A stretch of DNA of 64,000 bases, taken from Planctomycetota bacterium. Its GTDB lineage: Bacteria; Planctomycetota; J058. The stretch is from the NCBI GenBank assembly GCA_023954375.1, contig JAMLIC010000020.1:94384-158383 (forward strand), read 5' to 3'. How positions within the stretch are numbered: the stretch's first letter is position 1; each line of letters starts with the position of its first letter. Shown here piece by piece: positions 42,634 through 50,875 of the stretch. A program made the position numbers and the translations under genes. A model generated the notes under the pieces. It was not told the DNA's origin and did not search any database. It worked only from the letters and a program-made list of their open reading frames with translations.

Positions 42634-45129
42634 ATGAAGGCAATCCTCCCCGCGCGGCGTGGCCGCGCGGCGCTCGGCGCCGCGGTGGCCGCCGTGCTGC
42701 TCTGCGTCCCCTTGCACCTCCGGGCCCAGGACGCCCCGATCGGCCGCCAGGTCCAGGACATCCTGGCGCGCATGGACCAGAGCCAGGGGGACGGGGTCTG
42801 GGACCAGGCCCTGGCGCTCGAGCGGCTGGGCCCCGGGGCCTCGCGCGAGCTGGCGCAGCGCCTCGACGCGGCCCGCGGCGCGACGCGGGTCGCCGCCGCC
42901 AAGGCGCTCCTGGTGCTGGCCGACGGCGCCGACGACGCCGGCCAGGCGGCGGCCGTGCGGGCGCTCAAGGACGTCGTGCGCGACCAGAACGCCGCCCGCG
43001 AGCTGCGCGTCCGCGCCTGCGACCTCCTCACCCGCTACGCCAAGGCGGCCGACGTGCAGGGCATGTCGCGCGACCTCGACCAGGTGCGCGACCCGTACGT
43101 GAAGATCGCGCTGCTGCGGACCCTCCGGCAGCGCGGGCGCAACCAGCAGGCCGGGCGCACGCTGCAGGAGTACCTGGCCAGCGACGACGTGGGCGTGCGC
43201 GCGGAGGCGGCGCTGGCCCTGGCCGAGATCGGCAACGTCGACGCCGCGCGCGAGGTGCTGAACCAGCTGCGCGCCGAGCCGACGGAGCGCGGGCGCCGCG
43301 CCGCGGCCTACCTGGAGCAGGACAAGCTCCTGGGCAAGCTCGAGCGCTTCGGCGCCGTCGAGAGCCAGGACGAGCTGGTCCGCATGCGGGACCGGCAGAT
43401 CGCCAACCTCGAGGGCGAGGTCGAGAAGCTGCGCCAGCAGCTGCGCTCGGGCCTCCCGGCCGAGGGCCAGGGCGGCGGGGCGGCCGTCCCCGGCCAGGCG
43501 CTGCTCAACGAGCTCTTCACGCGCATCCGCGAGCAGTACGTCGACGAGAAGAAGGTCGAGCTGCAGAAGCTGATCGACGCGGCCGCCGGCGGGCTCGTCG
43601 ACCACCTCGACCCGTTCTCCTCCTACATGAACGAGGAGATGCTCAAGGGCTTCAACGAGAGCATCCGCCAGAACTACGGCGGGATCGGCGCCGTGGTGCA
43701 GATGGACCGCAAGAGCGGCTTCCTCACCATCCAGCGGCCGATCTACGGCAACCCGGCGCACAAGGCCGGGCTGCGGACCCTCGACCGGATCATCGAGGTC
43801 GAGGGGCAGTCGACGAAGGGCAAGACGGTCAGCGAGCTGGTCGAGGTGCTGAAGGGCCCGGCCGGCACGCCGGTGACCGTGAAGGTCCAGCCCTTCCTCG
43901 GCGGCCCCGAGCGGGTCGTGGCGATCAAGCGCGACCAGATCACGCTCTCGAGCGTCCGCTTCGACATGCTGCCCGGCCAGGTCGGCTACGTGCAGCTGGC
44001 GCAGTTCGGCAGCTTCGCCAGCCAGGAGGTCGAGGCCGCGCTGAAGGAGCTCGAGCGGCGCGGCATGAAGGGGCTGATCCTCGACCTGCGCGGCAACCCG
44101 GGCGGGCTCCTCTCGGCGGCGGTCGAGATCGCCGACAAGTTCCTCGATGACGACAAGCTCATCGTCTACTCGGAGGGCCGCAAGGGGACGCGCTTCGGCG
44201 CCCGCCAGGAGGATGGCGGACCGGCCGTCGCCCACCGCCGCCGGCTCCAGGCCAAGCACCCCGACTACCCGCTGGTCGTGCTGATCGACGAGGGCTCGGC
44301 GAGCGCGAGCGAGATCGTCGCCGGCGCGCTCCAGGCCCACGGCCGCGCCGTGCTCGTGGGCAAGCAGACCTTCGGCAAGGGCAGCGTGCAGAACATCTTC
44401 CCGCTCGAGTCGGTGGGCGAGAAGGCCGCGCTGCGCATGACGATCGCGTACTACTACCTCCCCGACGGCCGGTGCATCCACCGCGAGCGCGACGTCGAGA
44501 CGTGGAAGTTCGTCGAGCGCATCCGCGCCGAGATCGAGCGCTGGAAGCAGGACGGGAAGCTGAACGACGCGCAGGCCCAGGAGCTGCTCGAGCAGTACGA
44601 GCAGCCGCCGGGCGGCGTCGAGCCCGACTACAAGGTCGAGGCGCAGGTGCTCACGCCGGAGAAGCAGCGCGCCTACGCGATGATCCTCGACCTCCAGCTG
44701 ATCGAGGAGTACATCCAGGCGAACTGGGCCTCCAGCCGCGACGCCTTCCACGGCCTCGTCAACCACGACGGGTTCGACACCGCGCGCTACCCCGGCTTCG
44801 AGGGCCTCTGGACGAAGGTCCAGGAGAAGCTCGACGAGACGGCCCGCAAGACCCTCGACAAGAACGACCTGCGCCTGCTCGTCCGCTCGTACGTGCGCCG
44901 CTTCGTGCAGGACGACGTCGAGCGGGTCCTCACCAGCGACTTCCAGGAGGACCGCCAGCTCCAGGCGGCGCTGCTGATCATGGCGGAGCAGGTCGGGCAG
45001 CCGCTGGCGGAGATCCCGGAGCTCTCGTTCATCGGCAAGACCTACCCCGATGGCGTGACCCGCACCCGCGAGCCGGGCAAGGCGGGCCAGCCCGGCCAGC
45101 CCGGTCAGGCGGAGCGCGACTTCAAGTAG
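42634..45129 (+). CDS. S41-family C-terminal processing protease with N-terminal HEAT-like repeats
   Basis: 831 residues; signal peptide ALGAAVAAVLLCVPLHLRAQ. Residues ~35-225 are helical HEAT-like repeats (VRAEAALALAEIGNVDAARE), then a coiled coil (QIANLEGEVEKLRQQL). The protease part starts near residue 290 with LVDHLDPFSSYMNEEM, a PDZ domain (GIGAVVQMDRKSGFLTI), GLILDLRGNPGGLLS, the nucleophile Ser in DEGSASASEIVAG near residue 556, and Lys in GKQTFGKGSVQN near residue 580. Ser-Lys proteases of this family trim periplasmic proteins at their C-termini. The HEAT extension probably mediates substrate or partner binding. Confidence 0.93.
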   Translation: MKAILPARRGRAALGAAVAAVLLCVPLHLRAQDAPIGRQVQDILARMDQSQGDGVWDQALALERLGPGASRELAQRLDAARGATRVAAAKALLVLADGADDAGQAAAVRALKDVVRDQNAARELRVRACDLLTRYAKAADVQGMSRDLDQVRDPYVKIALLRTLRQRGRNQQAGRTLQEYLASDDVGVRAEAALALAEIGNVDAAREVLNQLRAEPTERGRRAAAYLEQDKLLGKLERFGAVESQDELVRMRDRQIANLEGEVEKLRQQLRSGLPAEGQGGGAAVPGQALLNELFTRIREQYVDEKKVELQKLIDAAAGGLVDHLDPFSSYMNEEMLKGFNESIRQNYGGIGAVVQMDRKSGFLTIQRPIYGNPAHKAGLRTLDRIIEVEGQSTKGKTVSELVEVLKGPAGTPVTVKVQPFLGGPERVVAIKRDQITLSSVRFDMLPGQVGYVQLAQFGSFASQEVEAALKELERRGMKGLILDLRGNPGGLLSAAVEIADKFLDDDKLIVYSEGRKGTRFGARQEDGGPAVAHRRRLQAKHPDYPLVVLIDEGSASASEIVAGALQAHGRAVLVGKQTFGKGSVQNIFPLESVGEKAALRMTIAYYYLPDGRCIHRERDVETWKFVERIRAEIERWKQDGKLNDAQAQELLEQYEQPPGGVEPDYKVEAQVLTPEKQRAYAMILDLQLIEEYIQANWASSRDAFHGLVNHDGFDTARYPGFEGLWTKVQEKLDETARKTLDKNDLRLLVRSYVRRFVQDDVERVLTSDFQEDRQLQAALLIMAEQVGQPLAEIPELSFIGKTYPDGVTRTREPGKAGQPGQPGQAERDFK

Positions 45130-45160
45130 CGAGGGCCCCTCGTTCGAGGGTTCGCGACGT

Positions 45161-45194
45161 CGAGGCCACCGGGCGCGAGCGCTCGGTGGCCTCG
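45161..45194 (+). terminator. Hairpin after the S41 protease gene
   Basis: CGAGGCCACC (45161-45170) pairs with GGTGGCCTCG (45185-45194), and the loop itself can pair further. It lies 32 bases beyond the TAG. There is no T-run. Confidence 0.55.
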
Positions 45195-45387
45195 CGCCGT
45201 CTGGCGGCGCGTCGTTTGCGGCACACTTCCCGCGGACCCCCGGGAGGCGTAGAATCCGCTTGACTTACAGCGGGCGCCTGAGAGACTCGCGCCCCATCAC
45301 ACCGTCAGGTCCCCCACGTCTCCCCCACGTCTCCGATGGCCGCGCGGCCCTGGCCGCTCGCGGGCCTGGCCGGAGAGAGGAAGCGCA

Positions 45388-46575
45388 ATGAGCGAAGACC
45401 GTCACCTGTTCACCTCCGAGTCCGTCGCCGCCGGTCACCCCGACAAGGTCTGCGACCACGTCAGCGACGCGATCCTCGACGCCATCCTGAGCCAGGACCC
45501 GAACGCCCGCGTGGCCTGCGAGACCGTGTGCCACACCGGCCTCGTGATGGTCACGGGCGAGATCTCGACGACCGCGAAGGTCGACTACGCGCAGGTGGTG
45601 CGCGACACGGTGCGGGAGATCGGCTACACCGACCCGTCGCTCGGCTTCTCGGCGGACGAGATGTGCGTGCTCGTGAACCTCGAGAAGCAGTCGCCCGACA
45701 TCGCGCTGGGCGTCGACGAGCACACCAGCCAGAGCAAGGAGCTGGGCGCCGGCGACCAGGGCCTCATGTTCGGCTTCGCCTGCGACGAGACGCCCGAGCT
45801 CATGCCGCTGCCGATCGCGCTCTCGCACCGGATCATGGCGCGCGTGAACGACCTGCGGGCGACCGGGGCCCTCCCCTGGCTGCGGCCCGACGGCAAGTGC
45901 CAGGTGACGGTCGAGTACGAGGGGCGCCGCCCCGTGCGCGTCCACACGGTCGTGATCTCGAACCAGCACACCGACGACGTCGCCCAGCCGACGATCAAGA
46001 AGGAGCTCATCGAGAAGGCCGTGAAGGCGGTCGTCCCCGCCGAGCTCTTCGACGAGCAGACGATCTACCACATCAACCCGACGGGCCGCTTCGTCATCGG
46101 CGGGCCCAAGGGCGACAGCGGCCTCACCGGCCGCAAGATCATCGTCGACACCTACGGCGGCCGCGGCCGCCACGGCGGCGGCGCCTTCTCGGGCAAGGAC
46201 CCGTCGAAGGTCGACCGGTCGGCGTGCTACATGGCGCGCTACATTGCCAAGAACATCGTCGCGGCCGGCCTCGCCGCCGAGGTCGAGGTCCAGCTGGCCT
46301 ACGCGATCGGCGTGGCCGAGCCGGTGTCGGTGCACGTCGACACCCACGGCACGGGCAGCGTCCCCGGGTCGGTCCTCGCGGACCTCGTCCGGCAGCACTT
46401 CAAGCTGACCCCGCGCGGGATCATCGAGTCGCTGTCCCTGCGCCGGCCCATCTTCAAGAAGACGGCCGCCTACGGCCACTTCGGCCGCAGCCTCCCCGAG
46501 TTCACGTGGGAGCGGACGGACAAGGCCGGGGCCCTCAAGGAGGCCGCCCAGAAGGCGCTCGCCGAGGCGCGCTAG
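45388..46575 (+). CDS. metK: S-adenosylmethionine synthetase
   Basis: 395 residues, ATG 45388 after GAGAGAGGAAG. FTSESVAAGHPDKVCDHVSD (ATP/Mg site), QSKELGAGDQGLMFGFACDE, FVIGGPKGDSGLTGRKIIVDTYGG-type P-loop with GRGRHGGGAFSGKDPSKVD, and a C-terminal TAAYGHFGR. It makes AdoMet from methionine and ATP in the cytoplasm. It is followed 101 bases later by ahcY, giving a two-gene methyl-cycle unit. Confidence 0.97.
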   Translation: MSEDRHLFTSESVAAGHPDKVCDHVSDAILDAILSQDPNARVACETVCHTGLVMVTGEISTTAKVDYAQVVRDTVREIGYTDPSLGFSADEMCVLVNLEKQSPDIALGVDEHTSQSKELGAGDQGLMFGFACDETPELMPLPIALSHRIMARVNDLRATGALPWLRPDGKCQVTVEYEGRRPVRVHTVVISNQHTDDVAQPTIKKELIEKAVKAVVPAELFDEQTIYHINPTGRFVIGGPKGDSGLTGRKIIVDTYGGRGRHGGGAFSGKDPSKVDRSACYMARYIAKNIVAAGLAAEVEVQLAYAIGVAEPVSVHVDTHGTGSVPGSVLADLVRQHFKLTPRGIIESLSLRRPIFKKTAAYGHFGRSLPEFTWERTDKAGALKEAAQKALAEAR

Positions 46576-46600
46576 CGCCGGCGAGGATCACGGACACGGG

Positions 46601-46626
46601 CGGGGCCGCGCAGGGGCGCGGCCCCG
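46601..46626 (+). promoter_or_regulatory. GC-rich hairpin between metK and ahcY
   Basis: CGGGGCCGCG and CGCGGCCCCG are perfect 10-base arms around CAGGGG. The element sits 26 bases after the metK stop and 51 bases before the ahcY start. It could attenuate transcription or protect processed mRNA ends. It does not match the SAH riboswitch consensus as I know it. Confidence 0.5.
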
Positions 46627-46676
46627 AGCATTACACGGGGCCGGCGCGGAAGGCGCCGACCTCCACAGGAGAGCTC

Positions 46677-47993
46677 ATGGCGAAGGTCGCTCAGTTCATG
46701 GATTACAAGGTCGCTGACATCAAGCTCGCGGAGTGGGGTCGCAAGGAGATCGCCATCGCCGAGAGCGAGATGCCGGGCCTCATGGCCCTGCGCGAGGAGT
46801 ACGCGGGCCAGAAGCCGCTCACCGGCGCGCGCATCGCCGGCAGCCTCCACATGACGATCCAGACGGCGGTGCTCATCGAGACCCTCGTCGAGCTCGGCGC
46901 CGAGCTGCGCTGGTCGTCGTGCAACATCTTCTCCACGCAGGACCACGCCGCCGCGGCGATCGCCGCCCGCGGGATCCCCGTGTTCGCCTGGAAGGGCGAG
47001 ACGGAGGAGGAGTACTGGTGGTGCATCGAGCAGACCATCATGGGGCCCGACGGCTGGCGGCCGAACATGCTGCTCGACGACGGCGGCGACCTCACGATCG
47101 TCATGCACCAGAAGTTCCCGCAGCTGCTCGATGAGGTGAAGGGCCTGTCGGAGGAGACGACGACGGGCGTCCACCGCCTCTACGAGATGATGAAGAAGGG
47201 CACCCTCAAGGTCCCGGCCATCAACGTCAACGACTCGGTCACCAAGTCGAAGTTCGACAACCTCTACGGCTGCCGCGAGTCGCTGCTCGACGGGATCAAG
47301 CGCGCCACGGGCGTGATGATCGCCGGCAAGGTCGCCGTGGTCGCCGGCTACGGCGACGTCGGCAAGGGCTGCGCGCAGTCGCTCCGCGGCTTCGGCGCGC
47401 GCGTCCTCGTGACCGAGATCGACCCGATCTGCGCCCTGCAGGCGGCGATGGAGGGCTACGAGGTCGTCACGATGGACGAGGCCTGCGCCCTGGGCGACAT
47501 CTTCGTCACGACGACCGGCTGCATGAAGGTCATCACGCGGCCCCACATGGACCGCATGAAGGACCAGGCGATCGTCTGCAACATCGGCCACTTCGACTGC
47601 GAGATCGACGTCGACTCGCTGATCAAGGACGAGGGCCTCACCTGGGAGGAGGTCAAGCCGCAGGTCGACCAGATCATCTGGCCGAACGGCAAGCGCCTGA
47701 CCCTCCTCGCCAAGGGCCGGCTGGTGAACCTCGGCTGCGCCAACGGCCACCCGAGCTTCGTCATGTCGGCGTCGTTCACGAACCAGGTGCTGGCCCAGAT
47801 CGAGCTGTGGACGCACACCGAGAGCTACGAGCGCGGCAAGGTCTACGTGCTGCCCAAGGCCCTCGACGAGCGCGTCGCGCGGCTGCACCTCGAGAAGCTC
47901 GGCGTGAAGCTCACGCGCCTCACGGCGGAGCAGGCGTCCTACCTGAACATCCCCGTCGAGGGGCCGTTCAAGCCGGAGCACTACCGCTACTAG
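46677..47993 (+). CDS. ahcY: Adenosylhomocysteinase
   Basis: 438 residues from ATG 46677 with AGGAGAG upstream. SLHMTIQTAVLIETLVELGA, the Cys/His substrate site in SSCNIFSTQDHAAAAIAARG, the NAD-binding loop VAGYGDVGKGCAQSLRGFG, NIGHFDCEIDV and the C-terminal KPEHYRY are all canonical. It hydrolyses S-adenosylhomocysteine to adenosine and homocysteine using tightly bound NAD, relieving product inhibition of methyltransferases supplied by MetK. An insert-containing length near 430-440 is normal for many bacteria. Confidence 0.97.
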   Translation: MAKVAQFMDYKVADIKLAEWGRKEIAIAESEMPGLMALREEYAGQKPLTGARIAGSLHMTIQTAVLIETLVELGAELRWSSCNIFSTQDHAAAAIAARGIPVFAWKGETEEEYWWCIEQTIMGPDGWRPNMLLDDGGDLTIVMHQKFPQLLDEVKGLSEETTTGVHRLYEMMKKGTLKVPAINVNDSVTKSKFDNLYGCRESLLDGIKRATGVMIAGKVAVVAGYGDVGKGCAQSLRGFGARVLVTEIDPICALQAAMEGYEVVTMDEACALGDIFVTTTGCMKVITRPHMDRMKDQAIVCNIGHFDCEIDVDSLIKDEGLTWEEVKPQVDQIIWPNGKRLTLLAKGRLVNLGCANGHPSFVMSASFTNQVLAQIELWTHTESYERGKVYVLPKALDERVARLHLEKLGVKLTRLTAEQASYLNIPVEGPFKPEHYRY

Positions 47994-48023
47994 CGTCCGG
48001 GCGCGGTGACGTCGCGTCACCCG

Positions 48024-48053
48024 GAGGGGCCGGCCACGCGTGGCCGGCCCCTC
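48024..48053. terminator. Perfect 30-base palindrome after ahcY
   Basis: GAGGGGCCGGCCACG and its exact complement CGTGGCCGGCCCCTC, 31 bases past the ahcY stop. A very stable hairpin; only short T-runs follow. It probably ends the metK-ahcY transcript. Confidence 0.7.
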
Positions 48054-48102
48054 GGCGTTCCGGAGCCCCCGTCGCGGCGGGATCGGGTTACCCTACAAGT
48101 GA

Positions 48103-48315
48103 ATGCCGCGAGGGGCGCCCATGGCGAAGACCGCCAAGAAGAAGGCCAAGCGGCGGGGGCGCCCGCCGAAGCCGCCGCACGAGAAGCGGGTCCTCCTGAC
48201 GGTGTCGATCGACCCCGATCAGCGCGCGTGGATCGACGCCGAGTGCAAGGCCCGCGGGCGGGGCCGCTCCGAGTTCGTGCGCGAGATCATCGACCTGGCG
48301 CGGGGCAAGCTGTAG
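48103..48315 (+). CDS. Small ribbon-helix-helix-like DNA-binding protein
   Basis: 70 residues from ATG 48103 (ATG 48121 is also possible). A lysine/arginine-rich head (KTAKKKAKRRGRPPKPP, AT-hook-like GRPPK) precedes RVLLTVSIDPDQRAWIDAECKARGRGRSEFVREIIDLA. This matches the strand-helix-helix pattern of CopG/Arc-type regulators. No toxin gene sits beside it. Its end overlaps the convergent gene by 29 bases. Confidence 0.72.
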   Translation: MPRGAPMAKTAKKKAKRRGRPPKPPHEKRVLLTVSIDPDQRAWIDAECKARGRGRSEFVREIIDLARGKL

Positions 48316-48856
48316 CCACGAGCCAGGGGAGCCAGAGGTGGCGCAGGTGCGCCGCCCCGCTGGCGCCGAGCCCCCGGCGCGTGAGGCCAGCCACGGCGAG
48401 GCTCAGGAGCGAGGCGCAGGGCGAGGCGTCGTCGCGGGGCGGCGCGACGCGGCCCGCCAGGGCGGAGAAGTCGCGCACGGCCTGCCGCAGGTGGGCCGGG
48501 CAGGGGCAGCGGAGCCAGTCGTCCGCGGCGCAGAGGGCGCGCTCGGCGGAGCGCCGATCGGCCGCCTCGCCGGCCGCTCCCAGCGCCGCCTGCGCCAGCG
48601 CGGCGGCCGCCCGGACGCGCGCCTCGTCGTCGGCCGCGCGCCCGACGCGGCGGGCGAGGTCGTCGAGGTCCGCGGGCGGGCGCGGCGCGCGCGCGAGGGC
48701 CACGCGGGCGGGCGCGTGCCCGCACTCGGCCGCCAGGGCCAACCGCACGAGGTCCACGCGCCCGGCCCGCAGACGGTCGCGCAGGTGCCGCGCCTCGTCC
48801 TCGGGCGAGCCGCTCGCGCGCCACCGCCGCTCTCCCCGCCGGAGCTGCTCGTCCAT
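48287..48856 (-). CDS. Hypothetical helical protein
   Basis: 189 residues from ATG 48856. The first ~55 residues (RRWRASGSPEDEARHLRDRLRAGRVDLVRLALAAECGHAPA) have the wording of a module I associate with Myxococcota and Planctomycetota proteins of unknown role, followed by Ala/Arg-rich helices and a Cys pair in WLRCPCPAHL. No catalytic motif. Convergent with, and overlapping, the small RHH gene. Confidence 0.6.
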   Translation of the reverse strand: MDEQLRRGERRWRASGSPEDEARHLRDRLRAGRVDLVRLALAAECGHAPARVALARAPRPPADLDDLARRVGRAADDEARVRAAAALAQAALGAAGEAADRRSAERALCAADDWLRCPCPAHLRQAVRDFSALAGRVAPPRDDASPCASLLSLAVAGLTRRGLGASGAAHLRHLWLPWLVATACPAPGR

Positions 48857-48939
48857 GGGCGGCCCATGCTAGCCGCCGCCTGCAACTCGGCACGTGTGAG
48901 CGCGCTCGCCGAGCCCCGGCAGCACCCGACCAGGAATCA

Positions 48940-49025
48940 ACCACGGATACACGGAGGACACGGAGGAGAGCTCCCGGAGCGCCAGCTCCATGGTCTTCCT
49001 CCGTGTCCTCCGTGTCCTCCGTGGT
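48940..49025. repeat. Inverted repeat of the CACGGAGGACACGGAG type (copy 2)
   Basis: ACCACGGATACACGGAGGACACGGAGGA on the left and TCCTCCGTGTCCTCCGTGTC with CTCCGTGGT on the right, around a ~35-base centre unrelated to copy 1. The arms match those at 40586-40677. Located between two genes transcribed toward it from the right and away on the left. Confidence 0.78.
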
Positions 49026-49072
49026 GAGTTCTGTTGGCCTTGTGTGCGGCCGTCGTGCCGGACGGAGCTCCG

Positions 49073-49540
49073 TCAGGACACCATCGACCGCAGCATCCAG
49101 GCGGTCTTCTCGTGCGTGCTCATGCGCCCGACGAGGAGGTCGACGCTGGCCTCGTCGTGGGCCTCCTCCGCCGTCGGGATGACCGCGCGGGCGGTGCGCA
49201 CGACGGCCTCGTTGTCCTGCGCCAGCTGCCGGACCATGTCCTCCGCCTTCGGGACGCCCGGCTCCTCGCGGATGCTCGAGAGCTTCGCGAACTGGCTGTA
49301 GCTGCCGGGGGCGAAGACGCCGAGGGCGCGGATGCGCTCGGCGATGTCGTCGACGGCGACGGCGAGCTCGGTGTACTGCGTCTCGAAGAGGGTGTGGAGG
49401 GCCTGGAACTGCGGCCCGGTCACGTTCCAGTGGAACGCGTGCGTCTTGAGGTAGAGCGCGTAGGTGTCGGCGAGGACCCTGGACAGGCCGTCCGCGATCT
49501 TCTGCCGCTGCGCCTCGTCGATGCCGATGTCGATCTTCAT
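49073..49540 (-). CDS. dps: Dps-family ferritin-like DNA-protection protein
   Basis: 155 residues, ATG 49540 with AAGGAGAGAG upstream. The intersubunit ferroxidase site is seen in LKTHAFHWNVTGPQFQALHTLFETQY, then DIAERIRALG. Dps dodecamers oxidise iron with peroxide and store it, protecting DNA. It lies next to ahpD- and ahpC-like genes, forming a peroxide-defence group. Confidence 0.93.
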   Translation of the reverse strand: MKIDIGIDEAQRQKIADGLSRVLADTYALYLKTHAFHWNVTGPQFQALHTLFETQYTELAVAVDDIAERIRALGVFAPGSYSQFAKLSSIREEPGVPKAEDMVRQLAQDNEAVVRTARAVIPTAEEAHDEASVDLLVGRMSTHEKTAWMLRSMVS

Positions 49541-49616
49541 GGGTACTCTCTCCTTGTCGCGCCGATCCTGCGCCCCCCGGCCCGTCCGGGCAAGGGGGCG
49601 CCGCGGGGCGTGGCGC

Positions 49617-50150
49617 TCACGCCGCCGCGAGGGCCAGCGCCTGCGCCAGCCCGCGCACGACCGCCGCCGCGCGGACCGCGTCGTGCACCTGCTCCTCGGT
49701 CAGCCCGGCCTTGACCACGACGTCCTCGTGCGCGCGGACGCACATCTCGCAGCCGTGGATCGCCGCGACGGCGAGGCTCATGAGCTCGAGGTCGGCCTTG
49801 CTCGTGGCCGGCTTGCCGAGGCGGTGCATGCGCAGGCGCGCCGGCCGCTCGGCGTAGCTCGGCTTGCCGATCATGTGGCGGAAGCGGTAGTAGACGGTGT
49901 TCATGGCCATGAGCGCCGCCGCCGCGCGCGCGTCGTCGAGGGCGGCCTCCGGCGCCCCGGCCTCGCGCGCGGCCTCGGTCAGGGCGCGGGCGAGGTCGGG
50001 CGCGCCGGCGGCGTGGGCGGCGGCGACCGCCACCCCCCAGCGCTGCCCCGCCGTGAGCGAGTCGGCCTCGAGGACCGCGCCCAGGTTCAGCCGGAGGTCG
50101 CGCGCGACCTCCGGCACCCGCTCGAGGAGGGCCTCCAGCGACGCGCTCAC
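49617..50150 (-). CDS. AhpD-like alkylhydroperoxidase (carboxymuconolactone decarboxylase family)
   Basis: 177 residues from GTG 50150, overlapping the AhpC stop by four bases. The redox motif is HGCEMCVRAHEDVVVKAGL (C-x2-C-x3-H), preceded by AMNTVYYRFRHMIG, as in AhpD of the mycobacterial type. It is expected to reduce oxidised AhpC using dihydrolipoamide or a similar donor. Co-translation with ahpC supports that pairing. Confidence 0.92.
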   Translation of the reverse strand: MSASLEALLERVPEVARDLRLNLGAVLEADSLTAGQRWGVAVAAAHAAGAPDLARALTEAAREAGAPEAALDDARAAAALMAMNTVYYRFRHMIGKPSYAERPARLRMHRLGKPATSKADLELMSLAVAAIHGCEMCVRAHEDVVVKAGLTEEQVHDAVRAAAVVRGLAQALALAAA

Positions 50151-50695
50151 GCGGCCTCCAGCGTCGGCTGGCCCCTCTGCCAGTTGCAGGGGCACAGCTC
50201 GTCGGTCTGCAGGGCGTCGAGGACGCGCAGGACCTCGGGGATGCTCCGGCCGACCGACAGGTCGTTGACCGTGACCCAGCGGACCACGCCGTCCGGGTCG
50301 ACGATGAGCGTGGCGCGCAGGGGGACGCCGTCGTCGTGCAGGACGCCCAGCGCCTGCGACAGCTCGCGCTTCGTGTCGGCGAGCATGGGGTAGGACAGGT
50401 CGCGGAGGTCGGGGTGCTCGCGGCGCCAGGCCAGGTGGACGAAGTGGGTGTCCGTGCTGAAGCCCAGGACGCGCGCGTCGCGGTCCTCGAAGTCGCGGGC
50501 GCGGCGGCCGAACTCGGCGAGCTCGGTCGGGCACACGAACGTGAAGTCCATGGGCCACGAGAACAGCACCAGCCAGCGCCCGCGCGTGGCCTCGGCGGAG
50601 AGGTCCTCGAAGGGCTGCGTGCCCAGCCCGTCGATCGGGCCGCCCTTGACGGCCTTGAGGTGGAAGTCGGGGAGGCGATCACCGACGCGGATCAT
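50147..50695 (-). CDS. ahpC: Alkyl hydroperoxide reductase AhpC, peroxiredoxin
   Basis: 182 residues from ATG 50695 after AGGAG. Peroxidatic Cys in PMDFTFVCPTELAEFGR near residue 50; the C-terminal DELCPCNWQRG holds the resolving Cys plus an extra Cys, as in AhpD-linked AhpE/AhpC types. It reduces hydrogen and organic peroxides in the cytoplasm. Divergent from a sigma-54 activator gene, which probably controls it. Confidence 0.93.
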   Translation of the reverse strand: MIRVGDRLPDFHLKAVKGGPIDGLGTQPFEDLSAEATRGRWLVLFSWPMDFTFVCPTELAEFGRRARDFEDRDARVLGFSTDTHFVHLAWRREHPDLRDLSYPMLADTKRELSQALGVLHDDGVPLRATLIVDPDGVVRWVTVNDLSVGRSIPEVLRVLDALQTDELCPCNWQRGQPTLEAA

Positions 50696-50795
50696 GGAGG
50701 AGCTCCTCTCGGTTGGGGTGGTTGACGAGAGACCCATAGAACGCGCCGTGCCAGGGCGCGAGGCGCTGTCCCACAGACAGTTACGCCACCGCGGA

Positions 50796-50851
50796 CCACC
50801 GGCACTTCGGTGGCACCGAAATATCGGTGCCGCGGCACTGGCATGTCGGTG
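50796..50851. promoter_or_regulatory. Three operator-like inverted repeats CACYG-N6-CGGTG
   Basis: Sites at 50797-50812, 50814-50829 (extending to the perfect GGCACCGA/TCGGTGCC at 50812-50831) and 50836-50851. Centres are about 17 and 22 bases apart, so the sites lie close to the same DNA face. They sit between ahpC and the sigma-54 activator gene and are the obvious candidate enhancer sites. A TGGCACG (-24-like) element for ahpC occurs on the minus strand at 50747-50753, but its -12 match is poor. Confidence 0.7.
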
Positions 50852-50875
50852 GTCCCGGGCTAGGCTGGGAGCGCC

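Noticed and set aside
45250..46676. SAM or SAH riboswitch ahead of metK or ahcY
   Set aside because: No match to the conserved cores I know; only simple GC hairpins are visible.
50737..50756. Complete sigma-54 promoter for ahpC
   Set aside because: TGGCACG fits the -24 box, but the -12 region (GTTC instead of TTGC) does not, so it is not listed as a promoter.
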